From Bacteroidales bacterium (GTDB taxonomy: Bacteria > Bacteroidota > Bacteroidia > Bacteroidales > JAQXIO01), in the NCBI GenBank assembly GCA_029007825.1, contig JAQXIO010000034.1, forward strand, positions 29,025 through 93,024: 64,000 bases of DNA, given 5' to 3'. Both the position numbers and the translations under genes were made by a program. Position 1 is the stretch's first letter, and every line of letters begins with the position of its first letter. Shown here piece after piece: positions 61,624 to 64,000 of the stretch. The notes beneath the pieces were generated by a model. That model did no database searches, had not been told where the DNA came from, and saw only the letters and a program-made list of their open reading frames with translations.

Positions 61624-62139
61624 TTACTCTTTATACCACGAAGAGTACATAAGATAATTTTTTGCAATTTTCTGATTGATCTCTTTTGCCTGCTCGGGTT
61701 CTACCTTCTTTACGAATTTGGCCGGAACACCCGCATAAATACTTCCGGGTTCGATTTGAGTGTTGCTGAGTACTACTGATCCGGCGGCAACTATGGCTCC
61801 TTCGCCCACTACTACATGATCCAGCACCGTAGCATTCATTCCGATGAGGGCTCCGTCTTTAATTGTAGCTCCGTGTATTACCACATTGTGCCCGATAGAA
61901 ACATCATCGCCTATTTCGATGGTCGATTTTTGATAAAGAGTATGTAACACAGAACCATCCTGTACATTTACGCGGTTGCCGATCCGGATAGAATTTACAT
62001 CCCCACGGATGACTGTATTAAACCAGATACTGCAATCGTGCCCGATTACAACATCGCCGATAACACTGGCATTATCGGCTAAAAATGTGTTTTCTCCGAT
62101 TTCAGGGGTAAAGCCTCTGACGGATTTTATCAAAGCCAT
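61624..62139 (-). CDS. Gamma-class carbonic anhydrase-like hexapeptide protein
   Basis: A 171-residue left-handed beta-helix protein of the YrdA/CaiE type. Hexapeptide repeats run through residues ~15-140 (ASVIGDVVIG, SIWFNTVIRG, ALIGMNATVLDHVVVG). The three zinc histidines of gamma carbonic anhydrases are at H66, H84 and H89, so a metal site is intact. Many such proteins show little anhydrase activity, so the reaction is uncertain. It is the first gene of a two-gene unit with the M24 peptidase. Confidence 0.92.
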   Translation of the reverse strand: MALIKSVRGFTPEIGENTFLADNASVIGDVVIGHDCSIWFNTVIRGDVNSIRIGNRVNVQDGSVLHTLYQKSTIEIGDDVSIGHNVVIHGATIKDGALIGMNATVLDHVVVGEGAIVAAGSVVLSNTQIEPGSIYAGVPAKFVKKVEPEQAKEINQKIAKNYLMYSSWYKE

Positions 62140-62172
62140 AATATTTGAATTTTAATGTCTGAATTAATGGGA

Positions 62173-62180
62173 CAAAGATA
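62173..62180 (-). promoter_or_regulatory. Candidate promoter of the carbonic anhydrase/M24 unit, -7 box TATCTTTG
   Basis: Minus-strand TAnnTTTG match 34 bp upstream of the ATG at 62139. Confidence 0.6.
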
Positions 62181-62261
62181 CATCATCTCACTTTTGGCTT
62201 TTATATAAAAAAGACAAAAAAGAATGAATAGACCTAAGTTGAGAATGAAAATCCTGGAAGA

Positions 62262-64000
62262 TCAAGGTAGTGGTTGGGTCTTTTCTTCTAACCACATTCT
62301 TTCTTCGGTATTTAATAATGGCGAAAGCTCCTCATAAACTCTTTTGTGGTAATTGTTCAGCCAGTTACGTTCCTTCTCGGAAAGTAAAGTTGAATCTATC
62401 AGATTAAGATCGAATGGATAAAGAGATAATGTATCGAAACAAAGAAAATTTCCGTTTTCCGTTTCGCGGTATTTTTTTACCAGGATTGTATTTTCGCATC
62501 TGATTCCGTAATAACCTTCTCTATAGTAACCTGGTTCGTTTGATAGCAGCATTCCGGGTAATAAAACCGTAGGATTCTCCTCCAGACGGATATTCTGAGG
62601 ACCTTCATGTACATTGAGAACGTAACCGATGCCATGTCCTGTGCCATGCAGGTAACCCATGCACTCCTTCCACAGAAACTGCCGGGCAAGGACGTCGAGC
62701 TGGGAACCCCTCGTGCCTTCGGGGAAAATAACGTTGGCAAGAGCTATATGTCCTTTCAGTACAAGAGTAAAATCACGGCACATATCTTTAGTCGGAGAAC
62801 CTAAAGCAATGGTGCGCGTAATATCCGTTGTTCCGTGAATATAATGGGCACCTGTGTCGATAAGCAGGAGTGAATCCTTTTCCAATATCCGGTCTTTCCC
62901 CTTTTCTGGATGATAATGTACGATAGCTCCGTTTGCTCCGTAGCCGACAATAGCGGCAAAACTTTCGGATAGATAAGCAGGATGTACGCTTCTGATTTCT
63001 GCTATTTTATCAGCAACTTGACTTTCATATAAAGTATGCCCCTCTGATAACTCTTTTTCTATCCAGTAGAAAAGACGGCATAAAGCAGCCCCGTCATACG
63101 GCATGACTTTTCGTTCATACTCTATTTCCGTGGAATTTTTGACGCTTTTCAGTAACTCGATAGGAGAGGAAGCGAATATTTTGTATTTTGAAGAGATAAG
63201 AGAATTGAAGTAAGCATTACATTTAAACGGATCGATACATATTTTTAGATCGGGACTGAGGCTGGATATGAATTTATCCCATTTGTCATAATCGGCAACA
63301 ATAATCCCTTCGTTGTGGAGATAAGTTAGTAGTTCCGGTGTAGCCTTTGAAGTGTGGATAAAAATGACAGCCTCTTTTTCCGATATGTAAGCGCACGCAT
63401 TGGCGATAGGAGAGTATAGAGCATCGTTTCCTCTTAAATTAAAGCACCAGGCAATGTCGTCTAATGCTGTAACGATAAGTCCGTCGGCATTCTGTTCATT
63501 CATTTTTTTTCGAATTGAAAGAATCTTTTGGGAAGAGGGCTCTCCCGTATATTCCGGAGGCATTAAGTAGATGGTGCTAAAAGTGACGGATGGCCGTTTT
63601 TTCCAGAGCTCCTCTGCCGGATTGGACCGGAGTTCTGTAGAAAAGCCGTTCTCTTTACAAAAAGCCTCTAAAGAGTTGACAAAAGATATGTTGAAACATC
63701 GCCCGTCGAGAGCGATAACACTTTTATTCGCTAATCGGAGACCTTTTATCCATTGAACTAAATTCGGAGAGTCAGGTAGAGATTCGTTGAAAAAAAGAAT
63801 CTCTTTACCTTTGGTTTCCAGCTGAGCCTGTAGTACATACCGTGAATCACTCCAGAGGGCAGCCGTGTTTTCGGTGACAGCAAGCAGCCCGTTTGACCCG
63901 CTGAATCCGGATAGCCATTCACGGACCTTCCAATATTCCGGAGCCTGTTCGTTCAGGTAAGGATCCATATTATTGCAGATAAAAAGAGAAATATTATTTT
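62262..64000 (-). CDS. Aminopeptidase P (M24B), 5' end missing at window edge
   Basis: At least 579 residues of a large aminopeptidase P that removes N-terminal residues before proline. It has two creatinase-like domains (to about residue 300 of the visible part) and an M24 core with LIDTGAHYIHGTTDITRTI, GHGIGYVLNVHEGP, LLSNEPGYYREGYYGIRCENTIL. The ATG at 63968 (MDPYLNEQ) is internal: upstream codons stay open to the window end and encode NNISLFICNN, matching the family's N-terminal segment before D-P-H/Y-L-x-E. The true start therefore lies beyond 64000. It is the second M24 gene within 4 kb. Confidence 0.93.
   Translation of the reverse strand, partial: NNISLFICNNMDPYLNEQAPEYWKVREWLSGFSGSNGLLAVTENTAALWSDSRYVLQAQLETKGKEILFFNESLPDSPNLVQWIKGLRLANKSVIALDGRCFNISFVNSLEAFCKENGFSTELRSNPAEELWKKRPSVTFSTIYLMPPEYTGEPSSQKILSIRKKMNEQNADGLIVTALDDIAWCFNLRGNDALYSPIANACAYISEKEAVIFIHTSKATPELLTYLHNEGIIVADYDKWDKFISSLSPDLKICIDPFKCNAYFNSLISSKYKIFASSPIELLKSVKNSTEIEYERKVMPYDGAALCRLFYWIEKELSEGHTLYESQVADKIAEIRSVHPAYLSESFAAIVGYGANGAIVHYHPEKGKDRILEKDSLLLIDTGAHYIHGTTDITRTIALGSPTKDMCRDFTLVLKGHIALANVIFPEGTRGSQLDVLARQFLWKECMGYLHGTGHGIGYVLNVHEGPQNIRLEENPTVLLPGMLLSNEPGYYREGYYGIRCENTILVKKYRETENGNFLCFDTLSLYPFDLNLIDSTLLSEKERNWLNNYHKRVYEELSPLLNTEERMWLEEKTQPLP

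Noticed and set aside
1..64000. CRISPR array, tRNA or rRNA genes, prophage or conjugative element
   Set aside because: No regularly spaced repeats, cloverleaf sequences, rRNA signatures or phage/transfer genes were recognised on reading both strands.

Overview
The window looks like chromosomal DNA of a gut-type or anaerobic member of Bacteroidales (Bacteroidota). Three things support this. The candidate promoters repeatedly carry the TAnnTTTG -7 box of that phylum. The gene content fits: GH78 and GH92 glycosidases, a TonB-dependent receptor, DUF1080 and Tat-exported Gfo/Idh proteins, a Bacteroidota-type primary sigma factor, and a GT3 glycogen synthase paired with a DUF3417-type phosphorylase. 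One protein (20642-21952) ends in a type IX secretion (T9SS) sorting domain, which argues against Bacteroides sensu stricto and for a Dysgonomonas/Coprobacter/Barnesiella-like lineage. That last placement is an inference.

Layout. 1-11271 (mostly minus) is an L-rhamnose locus: rhaB-rhaA-rhaT-rhaD, a hairpin, then three GH78 alpha-L-rhamnosidases (the last cut by the window edge), with a divergent AraC-type regulator. 11297-12657 holds a lipoprotein and the overlapping queuosine genes queD-queE; queF lies at 18590. 12685-17553 is an efflux operon (TolC, HlyD, two ABC-2 permeases, no ATPase). 19238-26270 holds a FadL-type porin, a T9SS beta-helix protein and the glycogen pair. 26406-31744 (plus) holds an acyltransferase, omega-amidase, AmpG-like MFS protein, LamG lipoprotein, DUF5777 barrel, YceI protein and OB-fold protein. 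31833-37062 (minus) holds gdhA and a small cluster of TonB-dependent receptor, orphan FrdC-like cytochrome b and small membrane proteins.

37087-41180 is the most disturbed stretch: a broken IS3 transposase tail, an intact GH92 alpha-mannosidase, then about 1.2 kb of decayed coding sequence that still shows a LysM motif. 41955-47918 is a compact exported operon (TIM-barrel sugar isomerase/lyase, ApbE, Tat-Gfo/Idh, 80-aa membrane protein, double DUF1080 lipoprotein, second Tat-Gfo/Idh). It matches the recently described 3-keto-glycoside route of glycan cleavage, with an unusual ApbE flavin transferase inside. 47983-55328 holds a methylcobamide-methyltransferase-like protein, a polytopic membrane protein, a fused AAA ATPase-DUF4435 protein resembling the PARIS anti-phage architecture, riboflavin synthase, a MATE exporter and a BrkB protein.

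55344-64000 is housekeeping: RNase P RNA, a DegP-type protease, the primary sigma factor, grpE-dnaJ, a gamma-carbonic anhydrase and two M24 peptidases, the last cut by the right edge. No tRNA, rRNA, CRISPR array, prophage or integrative element was recognised. The best candidates for new biology are the ApbE-containing 3-keto-glycoside operon, the fused ATPase-DUF4435 gene, and the orphan cytochrome b/TonB-receptor cluster.
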